64,000 nt of DNA, taken from the NCBI RefSeq assembly GCF_001439695.1, contig NZ_JYLL01000006.1, positions 186,001-250,000 on the forward strand, in the 5' to 3' direction. Positions within the stretch are counted from its first letter, which is position 1; the number at the start of each line of letters is the position of its first letter. The notes beneath the pieces are model-generated. The model was not told the DNA's origin. It saw nothing but the letters and a program-made list of their open reading frames with translations, and searched no databases. A program made the translations under genes and the position numbers. The stretch comes from Pseudomonas veronii (GTDB lineage Bacteria > Pseudomonadota > Gammaproteobacteria > Pseudomonadales > Pseudomonadaceae). Shown here one piece after another: positions 26,011-34,960 of this stretch.

Positions 26011-26369
26011 CAAGCAGTCCTCCCGGGGGCGACACCGTTGAGGTGGTAGTTGCCGACAAGCTGGTACTTCCAGCGCAGCGGCTCTTCGAGGGGCGACGGC
26101 AACGCGCTGCGCTGGCCGGTCAGTTCGAATTCGGCGGCGCTGGCGAACAGCAAGGCTTCGGCGGCGGCGATCTGCGCTTCGGTGGCGGCGACAGGCGTTG
26201 GGTGGGTTTCGGCGTATTCCAGCAAGGCGGCGGCCACCTCCACGCGGATCTGCCAGTCGCCGAAGCGGCTGATTACATAAGGGTCATCACTTTTTTGCAG
26301 CACACGTCGGGTGCTCTCCAGCAATTGGCGAGCCTGGTCGAGCGCGGTGGGTTGGGTCAGTGCATTCAT
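26010..26369 (-). CDS. Small SfnB C-terminal-like protein (stand-alone acyl-CoA dehydrogenase C-domain piece)
   Basis: A 119-residue helical protein. Its end, PLRWKYQLVGNYHLNGVAPGR, closely matches the end of the upstream SfnB protein (PVRWKYHLIGNFVLNGDKPAR). EALLFASAAEFELTGQRSA matches the SfnB stretch around ALLASSKLFELGGTRSV, with the following loop shortened. The flavin and substrate domains are absent. It starts 12 bases after sfnB and its stop overlaps the monooxygenase start, so it sits between them in one operon. It may be a remnant of an SfnC/SfnB-type duplication or a small partner subunit. Function is unknown. Confidence 0.75.
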   Translation of the reverse strand: MNALTQPTALDQARQLLESTRRVLQKSDDPYVISRFGDWQIRVEVAAALLEYAETHPTPVAATEAQIAAAEALLFASAAEFELTGQRSALPSPLEEPLRWKYQLVGNYHLNGVAPGRTA

Positions 26370-26381
26370 GGGGCAGGCTCC

Positions 26382-27578
26382 TCAGTTCCAGGCATGGCGT
26401 GCGGGTTTGTCGCCGTTGAGCACGAAGTTACCGATCAGGTGGTATTTCCAGCGGACCGGGTCGTGCAGGGTGTGGGTGCGCGCGTTGCGCCAGAAGCGGT
26501 CGAGGTTGTGCTTGCCGGTCACCGAGCGGGTGCCGCCCAGCTCGAAGAGCTTGCTGCTGGCGAGCAACGCGGTTTCGGCCGACAGCACTTTGGCCTGGGC
26601 GACGATCAGCGAGGCGTTGGCGACGGTGTCTTCGTTCGGTTCGGCGAGGGCCTGGTCGACCGCCTTGCCAGCCTTGGCGAGAATCGCTTCGGTGCCGTGT
26701 ACGCGCCATTCCAGATCACCGATGGCGGCGATGGTGAATGGGTCCTGCCAGCCGTGATCCTGTTGGCTGTCGATCCATGGGCGGGCCTGGCGCGCGAAGA
26801 CTTTCGCTTGCTCGAGGGCACCCACGGCGATGCCGGTATCGATCGCGGCCTGGATGATCTGCGAGATCGGGCCGTCAGCGGTCGGTTGGTCGAACGCCAG
26901 GTGCGCGGGAATCACCGCGCTCAGCGGCACCGTCACGCCATCGAGGGTCACGCCGCCGCTGGCGGTGGTGCGCTGGCCGAAGCCATCCCAGCTGTCGATG
27001 ACCGTGAGGCCCGGCGCATCGCGCTCGACGAAGGCAATCAAGGCCTTGCCCTGTTCGTTGGTGCCCACCGCCGGCACGATATGGGCGAACAGCGCGCCGG
27101 TGCAGTAGAACTTCTCGCCATTGATCTGCGCATGATCGGCGTGAACGCGAATCTGCGTGTCGAAGGTGCCGGCGTTCTTGCTCTTGGCTTCGGAGAAAGC
27201 GTTACCGAAACGGTAGCCGGCCAGGACCTTGCCGAAGTAGTGGAGTTTTTGCTCCTCGCTGCCGGTTTGCAGCAGGATATCCACCACCCCCAGGTGGTTC
27301 TGCGGGATCTGCGCCAGGGACGGATCGGCGGCGGCGATCAACTTGATCACCTCTGCCACCGTCACATAGGACACCTCGGCGCCGCCATAGGCCTTGGGGA
27401 TGGTGATGCCCCACAGGCCGCTGGCGGAAAATTCGTCGAGTTCAGCGACCGGCAGGCGCCGCTCGCGGTCGCGCACGCTGGCCTCGACGGCGAAGCGTTC
27501 GGCCAGGCGCGTAGCGACCGCGATGGCTTCGGCGTCTGATCGGATGATATGAGCAGGGTGTTGAGGGTGGGCTGACAT
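26382..27578 (-). CDS. sfnB: SfnB family sulfur acquisition oxidoreductase
   Basis: A 398-residue protein of the acyl-CoA dehydrogenase fold, in the SfnB group linked to use of dimethyl sulfone and other organosulfur compounds in Pseudomonas. Visible features are the N-terminal helical domain with ELDEFSASGLWGITIPKAYGGAEVSY, IPQNHLGVVDIL, the flavin-binding-like middle FGNAFSEAKSKNAGTFDT and SWDGFGQRTTASGGVTLDGV, and the C-terminal helices. These proteins are related to FMNH2-dependent desulfurising monooxygenases (DszC type). First gene of a three-gene operon with its own sigma-54 promoter. Confidence 0.88.
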   Translation of the reverse strand: MSAHPQHPAHIIRSDAEAIAVATRLAERFAVEASVRDRERRLPVAELDEFSASGLWGITIPKAYGGAEVSYVTVAEVIKLIAAADPSLAQIPQNHLGVVDILLQTGSEEQKLHYFGKVLAGYRFGNAFSEAKSKNAGTFDTQIRVHADHAQINGEKFYCTGALFAHIVPAVGTNEQGKALIAFVERDAPGLTVIDSWDGFGQRTTASGGVTLDGVTVPLSAVIPAHLAFDQPTADGPISQIIQAAIDTGIAVGALEQAKVFARQARPWIDSQQDHGWQDPFTIAAIGDLEWRVHGTEAILAKAGKAVDQALAEPNEDTVANASLIVAQAKVLSAETALLASSKLFELGGTRSVTGKHNLDRFWRNARTHTLHDPVRWKYHLIGNFVLNGDKPARHAWN

Positions 27579-27616
27579 GGGCCGACTCCAGAGTCCAAGG
27601 GGATACTGGAGTGATT

Positions 27617-27630
27617 GCAGGAGTCGTGCC
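27617..27630 (-). promoter_or_regulatory. Sigma-54 promoter of the sfnB operon
   Basis: On the minus strand GGGCACGACTCCTGCAAT has GG-N10-GC spacing (GG at 27630-27629, GC at 27618-27617) and close match to TGGCACG-N4-TTGC. The predicted start is near 27605, 27 bases before the sfnB ATG. Sigma-54 control of sfn genes by SfnR is known in Pseudomonas. Confidence 0.72.
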
Positions 27631-27714
27631 CGAAACCAATCTTCAATAAGATCAGTAGGTTGCCGTCATTTTAATGCAAGGGAACCCGCCTGCGATCGAG
27701 CAAAGTGTCCATCC

Positions 27715-27734
27715 GCTGTTGGCGGGTCAACAGT
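27715..27734. promoter_or_regulatory. Probable enhancer site upstream of sfnB
   Basis: GCTGTTG-N6-CAACAG, the same core and spacing as the perfect palindrome before the Liv operon. It is centred about 120 bases upstream of the predicted sfnB start and touches the stop codon of the XRE-cupin gene. Confidence 0.6.
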
Positions 27735-28309
27735 CAGATCACCACATTGCGCACAAAGCGCACCGCCACGTCGCCGTCATTGCGATAGGCGTGGGCCTGG
27801 CGGCTGGCGAACATGAAGAACTCACCGGCGCCGACCGGTTTTTCCTGACCATCCAGCACCAATGTCAGGCGGCCTTCGAACACGAACAACTGCACGCTCC
27901 AGCCATCCGGGTCCGGCTCGGGGCTGTAGCAATCGCCCGGCTCCAGGCGCATCTCCCACAGCTCGACTTCACGCCGCGCCGTGGCCTTGGCAAGCAATAC
28001 AGCTTTGCTGCCGGGGATGTCACCGGCCCAGGCCAGTTCGTTGATACGGCTATGGTCAGGTGCATCCGGGGCCTGGATCAGGTCGCTGAAAGCCACATCC
28101 AGCGCTTCGGCGACGCGGTCGAGGGTGGACAGGCTGACGTTTTTCTCGCCAGCCTCGATGGCCACCAGCATGCGTCGGCTGACCCCGGACTTTTCCGAGA
28201 GCGCGGTCTGGCTCAAGTCGGCGGCATGACGCAGGCGACGAACATTCTGGCTGACATGCTGCAGGACCGAGGCCCGTTGCGGATTTTCTTTGTGCACTAT
28301 ATTGCTCAA
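27734..28309 (-). CDS. XRE family regulator with cupin domain
   Basis: A 191-residue transcription factor. Residues about 20-75 form an XRE helix-turn-helix (VRRLRHAADLSQTALSEKSGVSRRMLVAIEAGEKNVSLSTLDRVAEAL). Residues about 110-190 form a cupin with WSVQLFVFEGRLTLVLDGQ and GAGEFFMFASRQAHAYRN, a small-molecule sensor domain. It lies upstream of sfnB on the same strand, but the 155-base gap has a separate promoter. The DMT exporter gene is divergent across 80 bases, and this protein likely controls it, because XRE-cupin genes often pair with exporters. Confidence 0.88.
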   Translation of the reverse strand: MSNIVHKENPQRASVLQHVSQNVRRLRHAADLSQTALSEKSGVSRRMLVAIEAGEKNVSLSTLDRVAEALDVAFSDLIQAPDAPDHSRINELAWAGDIPGSKAVLLAKATARREVELWEMRLEPGDCYSPEPDPDGWSVQLFVFEGRLTLVLDGQEKPVGAGEFFMFASRQAHAYRNDGDVAVRFVRNVVI

Positions 28310-28389
28310 TGGGTGGGTGTGCGCAGTATACTGCCCAGCGTGCGGCGCATTGTGCGGTCCGCGCCCTTCCCTTGCAAGACTGAGCCGCC

Positions 28390-29319
28390 ATGACCACCCC
28401 GAATGCTCCCTCGCGTTTCAACCGCTTCAGCAAAGCCGAATGCATCCTGGTGTTCATCACCATGATCTGGGGCGGCACCTTTTTGCTGGTGCAGCACGCC
28501 ATGACGGTCAGCGGGCCGATGTTTTTCGTGGGCCTGCGGTTTGCTGCGGCGACGATCGCGGTCGGTTTTTTCTCTTTGCGCACCCTGCGCGACCTGACCC
28601 TGTTCGAGTTGAAAGCCGGCGTGTTTATCGGCGTGGCGATCATGTTTGGCTACGGGCTGCAGACCATCGGCCTGCAGACGATTCTGAGTAGCCAGTCGGC
28701 GTTCATTACCGCGCTCTATGTCCCGTTCGTGCCGTTGTTGCAATGGCTGGTGCTGGGTCGTCGGCCAGGGTTGATGCCGAGCATTGGCATCATGCTGGCG
28801 TTTGCCGGGTTGATGCTGTTGACCGGCCCGGCCGGTGCTTCGCTGAATTTCAGCCCCGGCGAGATCGCCACGCTGATCGGCGCGGTGGCAATTGCCGCCG
28901 AGATCATCCTGATCAGCGCATTTGCCGGGCAAGTGGACGTGCGTCGGGTGACCGTGGTGCAACTGGCCACGGCGTCGTTGTTGTCGTTCCTCATGGTGGT
29001 GCCGATGGGCGAGGCGTTGCCGGGGTTCTCCTGGTTGCTGTTGTTCAGCGCGGTGGGCCTGGGCTTGACCAGCGCGGTGATCCAGGTGGCGATGAACTGG
29101 GCGCAGCAAAGCGTTTCGCCGACGCGGGCCACATTGATTTATGCCGGGGAACCGGTGTGGGCCGGCGTGGTTGGGCGGATTGCCGGGGAGCGGTTCCCGC
29201 CGATTGCCATGGTCGGGGCGGCGTTGATCGTGGCGGCGGTGGTGGTGAGTGAGTTGAAGACGCGCGGGCAGAAGGCGATCGAATTGCAAAATGCGCGGGA
29301 ACAGGAACAGCAGGGGTAA
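28390..29319 (+). CDS. DMT family transporter (EamA domains)
   Basis: A 309-residue inner-membrane protein with ten hydrophobic segments in two EamA repeats (about residues 18-150 and 160-295). Typical segments are FITMIWGGTFLLVQHAM, RFAAATIAV, LSSQSAFITALYVPFVPLLQWLVLGRRP and TRATLIYAGEPVWAGVVGRIAGERF. Members export amino acids or other metabolites. It is divergent from the XRE-cupin gene, its likely regulator. Confidence 0.88.
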   Translation: MTTPNAPSRFNRFSKAECILVFITMIWGGTFLLVQHAMTVSGPMFFVGLRFAAATIAVGFFSLRTLRDLTLFELKAGVFIGVAIMFGYGLQTIGLQTILSSQSAFITALYVPFVPLLQWLVLGRRPGLMPSIGIMLAFAGLMLLTGPAGASLNFSPGEIATLIGAVAIAAEIILISAFAGQVDVRRVTVVQLATASLLSFLMVVPMGEALPGFSWLLLFSAVGLGLTSAVIQVAMNWAQQSVSPTRATLIYAGEPVWAGVVGRIAGERFPPIAMVGAALIVAAVVVSELKTRGQKAIELQNAREQEQQG

Positions 29320-29326
29320 GGTCCTA

Positions 29327-29361
29327 GCCCGGGCGGTGGCTGTCAAATCGCCATCCCGGGC
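29327..29361 (+). terminator. Possible hairpin after the DMT gene
   Basis: Arms GCCCGGG / CCCGGGC enclose an inner TGGC / GCCA pair, 8 bases after the stop. There is no T run, so intrinsic termination is doubtful. Confidence 0.35.
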
Positions 29362-29471
29362 ACGCCCAGCGTCCACGATCAGGCGCTGGCGCGCGTGGGT
29401 GAGGGTTAGCTGAAACAATGCCAAATGGGCGTTTTCAGCCTACCTTGTAGGATCCTGCCACACGTTGCCGT

Positions 29472-29500
29472 TTGGTGATCAAGAAAGCGGCACGTATGAT
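29472..29500 (+). promoter_or_regulatory. Predicted sigma-70 promoter of the mrp/mnh operon
   Basis: TTGGTG, a 17-base spacer and TATGAT, ending 31 bases before the first start codon. Read by eye; no transcript evidence. Confidence 0.45.
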
Positions 29501-29530
29501 GCATCCCAAACTCCCGCAGATTAGAAGCCT

Positions 29531-32452
29531 ATGTCCCTGATAGTTCTACTGCTTCTGCCTTTTATCGGCAGCTGTCTGGCGGCCTTGCTGCCGCACAACG
29601 CACGTAACACCGAATCCTTGCTGGCCGGCCTCATCGCCCTGATCGGTACTGTTCAAGTCGCCCTGCTCTACCCTCAAATCGCCCACGGCGGGGTGATCCG
29701 CGAAGAATTCATGTGGTTGCCCAGCCTGGGCGTGAATTTCGTCTTGCGCATGGACGGCTTCGCCTGGCTGTTCTCGATGCTGGTGCTCGGCATCGGCACG
29801 CTGGTGTCGCTGTATGCGCGTTACTACATGTCGCCGGACGATCCGGTGCCGCGCTTCTTTGCGTTTTTCCTGGCATTCATGGGGGCCATGCTCGGCCTGG
29901 TGATCTCCGGCAACCTGATCCAGATCGTGTTCTTCTGGGAACTGACCAGCCTGTTCTCGTTCCTGCTGATCGGTTACTGGCACCACCGCGCCGATGCGCG
30001 GCGCGGTGCCTACATGGCGTTGATGGTCACCGGCGCGGGCGGTTTGTGCCTGCTGGCCGGCGTGATGCTGCTGGGGCATATCGTCGGCAGCTATGACCTG
30101 GACCTGGTCCTCGCGGCGGGCGATCAGATTCGCGCGCACTCGCTGTACCCGGTCATGCTGGCCCTGGTGCTGATCGGCGCGCTGAGCAAAAGCGCGCAGT
30201 TCCCGTTCCACTTCTGGCTGCCCCACGCCATGGCGGCACCGACACCGGTGTCGGCCTACCTGCATTCGGCGACGATGGTGAAGGCCGGCGTGTTCCTGCT
30301 GGCCCGCCTGTGGCCGTCGCTGTCCGGCAGCGAAGAATGGTTCTGGCTCGTCGGCGGCGCCGGCGCCCTGACCCTCCTGCTCGGCGCTTACTGCGCCATG
30401 TTCCAGAACGATCTCAAGGGCCTGCTGGCCTACTCCACCATCAGCCACCTCGGCCTGATCACCCTGCTGCTCGGCCTCAACAGCCCACTGGCCGCTGTCG
30501 CCGCGGTGTTCCATATCCTCAACCACGCTACCTTCAAGGCCTCGCTGTTCATGGCGGCCGGCATCATCGACCACGAAAGCGGCACCCGCGATATCCGCAA
30601 GCTCAGCGGCCTGGTGCGCCTGATCCCGTTTACCGCGACCCTGGCGATGGTGGCCAGTGCGTCCATGGCCGGCGTGCCGTTGCTCAATGGCTTCCTGTCC
30701 AAAGAGATGTTCTTCGCTGAAACCGTATTCATCTCGTCGACCGCCTGGGTGGAAATCGCCCTGCCGGTGATCGCGACCATCGCCGGCACGTTCAGCGTGG
30801 CCTACGCGCTGCGTTTCACCGTGGATGTGTTCTTCGGCCCGCCCGCGACGGACCTGCCCCACACCCCGCACGAGCCTCCCCGCTGGATGCGCGCGCCAGT
30901 GGAGCTGCTGGTGTTCACCTGCCTGCTGGTGGGGATCTTCCCGGCCCAGGTGGTCGGCTCGATCCTCGCCGCCGCCGCGCTGCCGGTCGTCGGCGGCGTG
31001 TTGCCGCAATACAGCCTGGCCATCTGGCACGGCTGGAACGCGCCGATGATCATGAGCCTGGTGGCGATGTGCGGCGGGGTGCTGCTCTACCTGCTGCTGC
31101 GCAAGCAACTCAAGCGCGGGCGCTTCAAGTACCCGCCGGTGATCAGCTACTTCAACGGCAAGCGCGGCTTCGAGCGCTGCCTGGTGCTGATGATGCGCGG
31201 CGCGCGCAAAATCGAGAAACGCATCAGCACCAAGCGCCTGCAGACGCAGTTGTTCCTGCTGGTGCTGGTCGCCGTGATCGGCGGGCTGATCCCGCTGCTC
31301 AACAGCGGCCTCAGTTGGGGCGACCGGCCGAAGATCCCGGGCTCCATCGTGTTCGTCACCCTGTGGCTGCTGGCGATTGCCTGCGCCCTCGGCGCCGCCT
31401 GGCAGGCCAAGTACCACCGGCTGGCGGCCCTGACCATGGTCAGCGTGTGCGGCATGATGACCTGCATCACCTTCGTGTGGTTCTCGGCGCCGGACCTGGC
31501 GCTGACGCAACTGGTCGTGGAAGTGGTGACCACCGTGCTGATCCTGCTGGGCCTGCGCTGGCTGCCACGGCGGATCGAAGAAGTGTCGCCACTGCCCAGT
31601 ACGCTGCGCAAGGCACGCATTCGCCGCTTGCGCGACTTCCTGCTGTCCACCGTGGTCGGTGGCGGCATGGCGCTGCTGTCCTACGCGATGCTGACCCGCC
31701 AGACGCCTAACGACATTTCCTCGTTCTACTTGAGCCGCGCCCTCCCCGAAGGCGGCGGCAGCAATGTGGTGAACGTGATGCTGGTGGACTTCCGTGGCTT
31801 CGACACCCTCGGCGAAATCACCGTGCTCGGCGCCGTGGCGCTGACCGTGTATGCCCTGCTGCGACGCTTCCGCCCCTCCAAGGAAAGCATGCAACTGCCC
31901 GCGCAACAGCGCCAACTCGCGCCGGACGTGGCCACCGACCTGATCAACCCGCGCCAGGCCAGCGACACCGCCCTGGGCTACATGATGGTGCCAGCGGTGC
32001 TGGTGCGCCTGCTGCTGCCGATTGCGCTGGTGGTGTCGTTCTACCTGTTCATGCGCGGCCACAACCAACCGGGCGGTGGTTTCGTCGCGGGCCTGGTGAT
32101 GTCGGTGGCGTTTATCCTGCAATACATGGTCGCCGGCACCCAGTGGGTCGAGGCGCAGATGAGTCTGCGGCCGATGCGCTGGATGGGCTTCGGCCTGTTC
32201 TCGGCGACCCTGACCGGGCTCGGCGCATTGTTCGCCGGCTACCCGTTCCTCACCACCCACACCTGGCATCTCAGCTTGCCGGTGCTGGGCGACATCCATA
32301 TCGCCAGCGCCCTGTTCTTCGACGTCGGCGTGTACGCCATGGTCGTCGGCTCGACGCTGCTGATGCTCACCGCCCTCGGTCACCAATCGGTGCGGGCCCA
32401 TAAACCGAGCAACCAGCCGAAAACCGTTGCCACACCGGAAGGAGCCGCCTGA
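29531..32452 (+). CDS. mnhA: Monovalent cation/H+ antiporter subunit A (MrpA-MrpB fusion)
   Basis: Largest subunit of the Mrp/Mnh/Sha antiporter, 973 residues with more than 20 hydrophobic segments. The first ~500 residues resemble NuoL, with FPFHFWLPHAMAAPTPVSAYLHSATMVKAGVFLLARLWP including the key lysine, and LLAYSTISHLGLI. The next part is MrpA-specific. The last ~150 residues carry the MrpB domain (HNQPGGGFVAGLVMSVAFIL), so subunits A and B are one protein, as in Pseudomonas ShaA. It overlaps the next gene by 1 base (TGATG). The complex exports Na+ or K+ in exchange for protons and supports pH and salt tolerance. Confidence 0.94.
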   Translation: MSLIVLLLLPFIGSCLAALLPHNARNTESLLAGLIALIGTVQVALLYPQIAHGGVIREEFMWLPSLGVNFVLRMDGFAWLFSMLVLGIGTLVSLYARYYMSPDDPVPRFFAFFLAFMGAMLGLVISGNLIQIVFFWELTSLFSFLLIGYWHHRADARRGAYMALMVTGAGGLCLLAGVMLLGHIVGSYDLDLVLAAGDQIRAHSLYPVMLALVLIGALSKSAQFPFHFWLPHAMAAPTPVSAYLHSATMVKAGVFLLARLWPSLSGSEEWFWLVGGAGALTLLLGAYCAMFQNDLKGLLAYSTISHLGLITLLLGLNSPLAAVAAVFHILNHATFKASLFMAAGIIDHESGTRDIRKLSGLVRLIPFTATLAMVASASMAGVPLLNGFLSKEMFFAETVFISSTAWVEIALPVIATIAGTFSVAYALRFTVDVFFGPPATDLPHTPHEPPRWMRAPVELLVFTCLLVGIFPAQVVGSILAAAALPVVGGVLPQYSLAIWHGWNAPMIMSLVAMCGGVLLYLLLRKQLKRGRFKYPPVISYFNGKRGFERCLVLMMRGARKIEKRISTKRLQTQLFLLVLVAVIGGLIPLLNSGLSWGDRPKIPGSIVFVTLWLLAIACALGAAWQAKYHRLAALTMVSVCGMMTCITFVWFSAPDLALTQLVVEVVTTVLILLGLRWLPRRIEEVSPLPSTLRKARIRRLRDFLLSTVVGGGMALLSYAMLTRQTPNDISSFYLSRALPEGGGSNVVNVMLVDFRGFDTLGEITVLGAVALTVYALLRRFRPSKESMQLPAQQRQLAPDVATDLINPRQASDTALGYMMVPAVLVRLLLPIALVVSFYLFMRGHNQPGGGFVAGLVMSVAFILQYMVAGTQWVEAQMSLRPMRWMGFGLFSATLTGLGALFAGYPFLTTHTWHLSLPVLGDIHIASALFFDVGVYAMVVGSTLLMLTALGHQSVRAHKPSNQPKTVATPEGAA

Positions 32453-32796
32453 TGGAAGAAGTCATCGCAATTGCCATTGGGGTCCTGGCGGCCTCCGGCG
32501 TCTGGTTGATCCTGCGGCCACGGACGTTCCAGGTGGTGATGGGTCTGTGCCTGTTGTCGTATGGGGTCAACCTGTTCATTTTCAGCATGGGCAGCCTGTT
32601 TATCGGTAAGGAGCCGATCATCAAGGACGGCGTGCCGCAAGACCTGCTGCACTACACCGACCCGCTGCCCCAGGCGCTGGTGCTGACGGCGATCGTGATC
32701 AGCTTCGCCATGACCGCGCTGTTCCTCGTGGTACTGCTGGCGTCGCGGGGCCTGACCGGCACCGACCATGTGGACGGCCGGGAGCCCAAGGAATGA
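32452..32796 (+). CDS. mnhC: Monovalent cation/H+ antiporter subunit C
   Basis: A 114-residue NuoK-like subunit with three membrane segments: AIAIGVLAASGVWLIL, MGLCLLSYGVNLFIFSMG and LPQALVLTAIVISFAMTALFLVVLL. The sequence DPLPQALVLTAIVIS is the MrpC signature. Its stop overlaps the subunit D start by 4 bases. Confidence 0.93.
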   Translation: MEEVIAIAIGVLAASGVWLILRPRTFQVVMGLCLLSYGVNLFIFSMGSLFIGKEPIIKDGVPQDLLHYTDPLPQALVLTAIVISFAMTALFLVVLLASRGLTGTDHVDGREPKE

Positions 32797-34475
32797 CCTG
32801 GGTCAACCAACTGATCGTCGCGCCGATCCTGCTGCCGTTGCTGACCGCCGCGCTGATGCTGATGCTCGGCGAGAAGCACCGCCCGCTCAAGGCGCGTATC
32901 AACCTGTTCTCGAGCATGCTCGGCCTCGCTATCGCCATCTTGCTGTTGTACTGGACGCAACAAGGCGGCCCCGGTTCGATCGGCGTGTACTTGCCCGGCA
33001 ACTGGCAAGTGCCGTTCGGCATCGTGCTGGTGGTGGACCAACTGTCGGCGCTGATGCTGGTGCTCACCGGGATCATCGGCGTGAGTGCGTTGCTGTTCGC
33101 GATGGCGCGCTGGGACCGTGCGGGCACCAGTTTCCATGCGTTGTTCCAGATCCAGATGATGGGCCTCTACGGTGCCTTTCTCACCGCCGACCTGTTCAAC
33201 CTGTTCGTGTTCTTCGAGGTGTTGCTGGCGGCCTCCTATGGCTTGATGCTGCACGGTTCCGGCCGGGCGCGGGTGTCGTCGGGGCTGCATTACATCGCGA
33301 TCAACCTGCTGGCCTCGTCGCTGTTCCTGATTGGCGCGGCGATGATCTATGGCGTCACCGGCACACTGAACTTCGCGGACCTGGCGCTGAAAATCCCGCT
33401 GGTGCCAGAGGCCGATCGCGGCCTGTTGCACGCGGGTGCGGCGATCCTCGCCACCGCATTCCTGGCCAAGGCCGGCATGTGGCCGCTGAACTTCTGGCTG
33501 GCGCCGGCGTACTCATCGGCCAGCGCGCCGGTGGCAGCGATGTTCGCGATCATGACCAAGGTCGGCGTGTACACCGTGCTGCGCCTGTGGACCCTGCTGT
33601 TCTCCGGCCAGGCCGGGGCGTCGGCGCTGTTCGGCGGCGACTGGCTGGTGTACGGCGGCATGGCGACCATCATCTGCGCGGCGCTGGCGATGCTGGCGGC
33701 GCAGCGCCTGGAGCGCATGGCCAGCTTGAGCATCCTGGTCTCGGCCGGCATCCTGCTCTCGTCGGTGGGGTTCGCCCAGCCGAGCCTGACAGCCGGAGCA
33801 CTGTTCTATCTGGTCAGTTCCACGCTGGCGTTGAGTGCGCTGTTCCTGCTGGCCGAATTGATCGAACGCTCGCGCTCGGCCAACGACCTGCCGCTGGATG
33901 AAGAGATCGATGCGCTGCCCAAAGCCATGGAATCCCTGCATCCGCGCCCCGGCGTGAACCTCGATGACGAACAGAAAGCCGTGGTCGGCCAGGTGATTCC
34001 CTGGACCATGGCCTTCCTCGGCTTGAGCTTTGTCGCCTGCGCCCTGCTGATCATCGGCATGCCGCCGCTGTCGGGGTTTATCGGCAAGCTCAGCCTGTTG
34101 AGCGCGCTGGTCAATCCGCCGGGCTTGGGCCATGCGCTGGATGAGCCTGTCCGCCCTGCCGCGTGGGGCCTGGTGACGTTGCTGATCCTGTCCGGCCTGG
34201 CCTCGCTGATCGCCTTCGCCCGCCTGGGCATCCAGCGCTTCTGGACCCCGGAAGAACGCCCGTCACCGCTGCTGCGCCGTTATGAGTGCGTGCCGATCTT
34301 CTTCCTGCTCGGCCTGAGCATCCTGCTGACCTTCAAGGCCGAGCCGCTGATGCGCTACACCCTGGACACCGCCAAGAGCCTGAACAACCCGGAACAGTAT
34401 GTGATGGCGGTCATGGCCACGCGCCCGGTGCCCAGCCCTGAAGCCAAGACCGCAGCGCTGGAGGTGCAGCCATGA
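32793..34475 (+). CDS. mnhD: Monovalent cation/H+ antiporter subunit D
   Basis: A 560-residue NuoN/NuoM-like subunit. Conserved segments are FNLFVFFEVLLAASYGLML, AFLAKAGMWPLNFWLAPAYSSASAPVAAMFAIMTKVGVY with two intramembrane lysines, and GMPPLSGFIGKLSLL. It overlaps mnhC and mnhE by 4 bases each. Length is about 60 residues above some MrpD proteins because of a hydrophilic insert around residues 365-400 (RSRSANDLPLDEEIDALPK). Confidence 0.93.
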   Translation: MTWVNQLIVAPILLPLLTAALMLMLGEKHRPLKARINLFSSMLGLAIAILLLYWTQQGGPGSIGVYLPGNWQVPFGIVLVVDQLSALMLVLTGIIGVSALLFAMARWDRAGTSFHALFQIQMMGLYGAFLTADLFNLFVFFEVLLAASYGLMLHGSGRARVSSGLHYIAINLLASSLFLIGAAMIYGVTGTLNFADLALKIPLVPEADRGLLHAGAAILATAFLAKAGMWPLNFWLAPAYSSASAPVAAMFAIMTKVGVYTVLRLWTLLFSGQAGASALFGGDWLVYGGMATIICAALAMLAAQRLERMASLSILVSAGILLSSVGFAQPSLTAGALFYLVSSTLALSALFLLAELIERSRSANDLPLDEEIDALPKAMESLHPRPGVNLDDEQKAVVGQVIPWTMAFLGLSFVACALLIIGMPPLSGFIGKLSLLSALVNPPGLGHALDEPVRPAAWGLVTLLILSGLASLIAFARLGIQRFWTPEERPSPLLRRYECVPIFFLLGLSILLTFKAEPLMRYTLDTAKSLNNPEQYVMAVMATRPVPSPEAKTAALEVQP

Positions 34476-34960
34476 AGCGCCTGTTCCCGGCCCCGTGGTT
34501 ATCGCTGGCGTTGTGGGTGTTGTGGCTGCTGCTGAACCTGTCGATCAGCCCCGGCAACCTGTTACTGGGCGCGCTACTGGGTTTGCTCGCGCCGCTGCTG
34601 ATGGCGCCGCTGCGCCCGCTGCCGATCCGCATCCGCCGCCCCGGGGTGATCATCCGCCTGTTCTTCCGGGTGGGGCGTGACGTGATCATCTCCAACCTGC
34701 AAGTCGCCTGGGGCGTGCTGGTGTGCGGCTCGCGGCCACCGCGTTCGCGCTTTATCAAAATCCCCCTGGACCTGCGCGACGCCAACGGCCTGGCCGTGTT
34801 GTCGATGATCACCAGCGTGACCCCCGGCACCGTCTGGTCGGAACTCGCCCTGGACCGCAGCATCCTGCTGCTGCACGTCTTCGACCTGGACGATGAAGCG
34901 CAGTTTATCCAGCACTTCAAACACGACTACGAACGGCCCTTGATGGAGATCTTCGAATGA
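34472..34960 (+). CDS. mnhE: Monovalent cation/H+ antiporter subunit E
   Basis: A 162-residue subunit with an N-terminal pair of membrane segments (WLSLALWVLWLLLNLSISPGNLLLGALLGLLAPLL) and a cytosolic part with RDVIISNLQVAWGVL, ITSVTPGTVWSELALDRSILLLHVFD, which is characteristic of MrpE. Overlaps both neighbours by 4 bases. Confidence 0.92.
   Translation: MKRLFPAPWLSLALWVLWLLLNLSISPGNLLLGALLGLLAPLLMAPLRPLPIRIRRPGVIIRLFFRVGRDVIISNLQVAWGVLVCGSRPPRSRFIKIPLDLRDANGLAVLSMITSVTPGTVWSELALDRSILLLHVFDLDDEAQFIQHFKHDYERPLMEIFE

Noticed and set aside
29546..32401. 951-codon open frame on the minus strand opposite mnhA
   Set aside because: High GC makes long antisense frames common. Its translation is rich in H, Q, R and G with no domain, while the plus strand encodes an unmistakable MrpA-MrpB protein.
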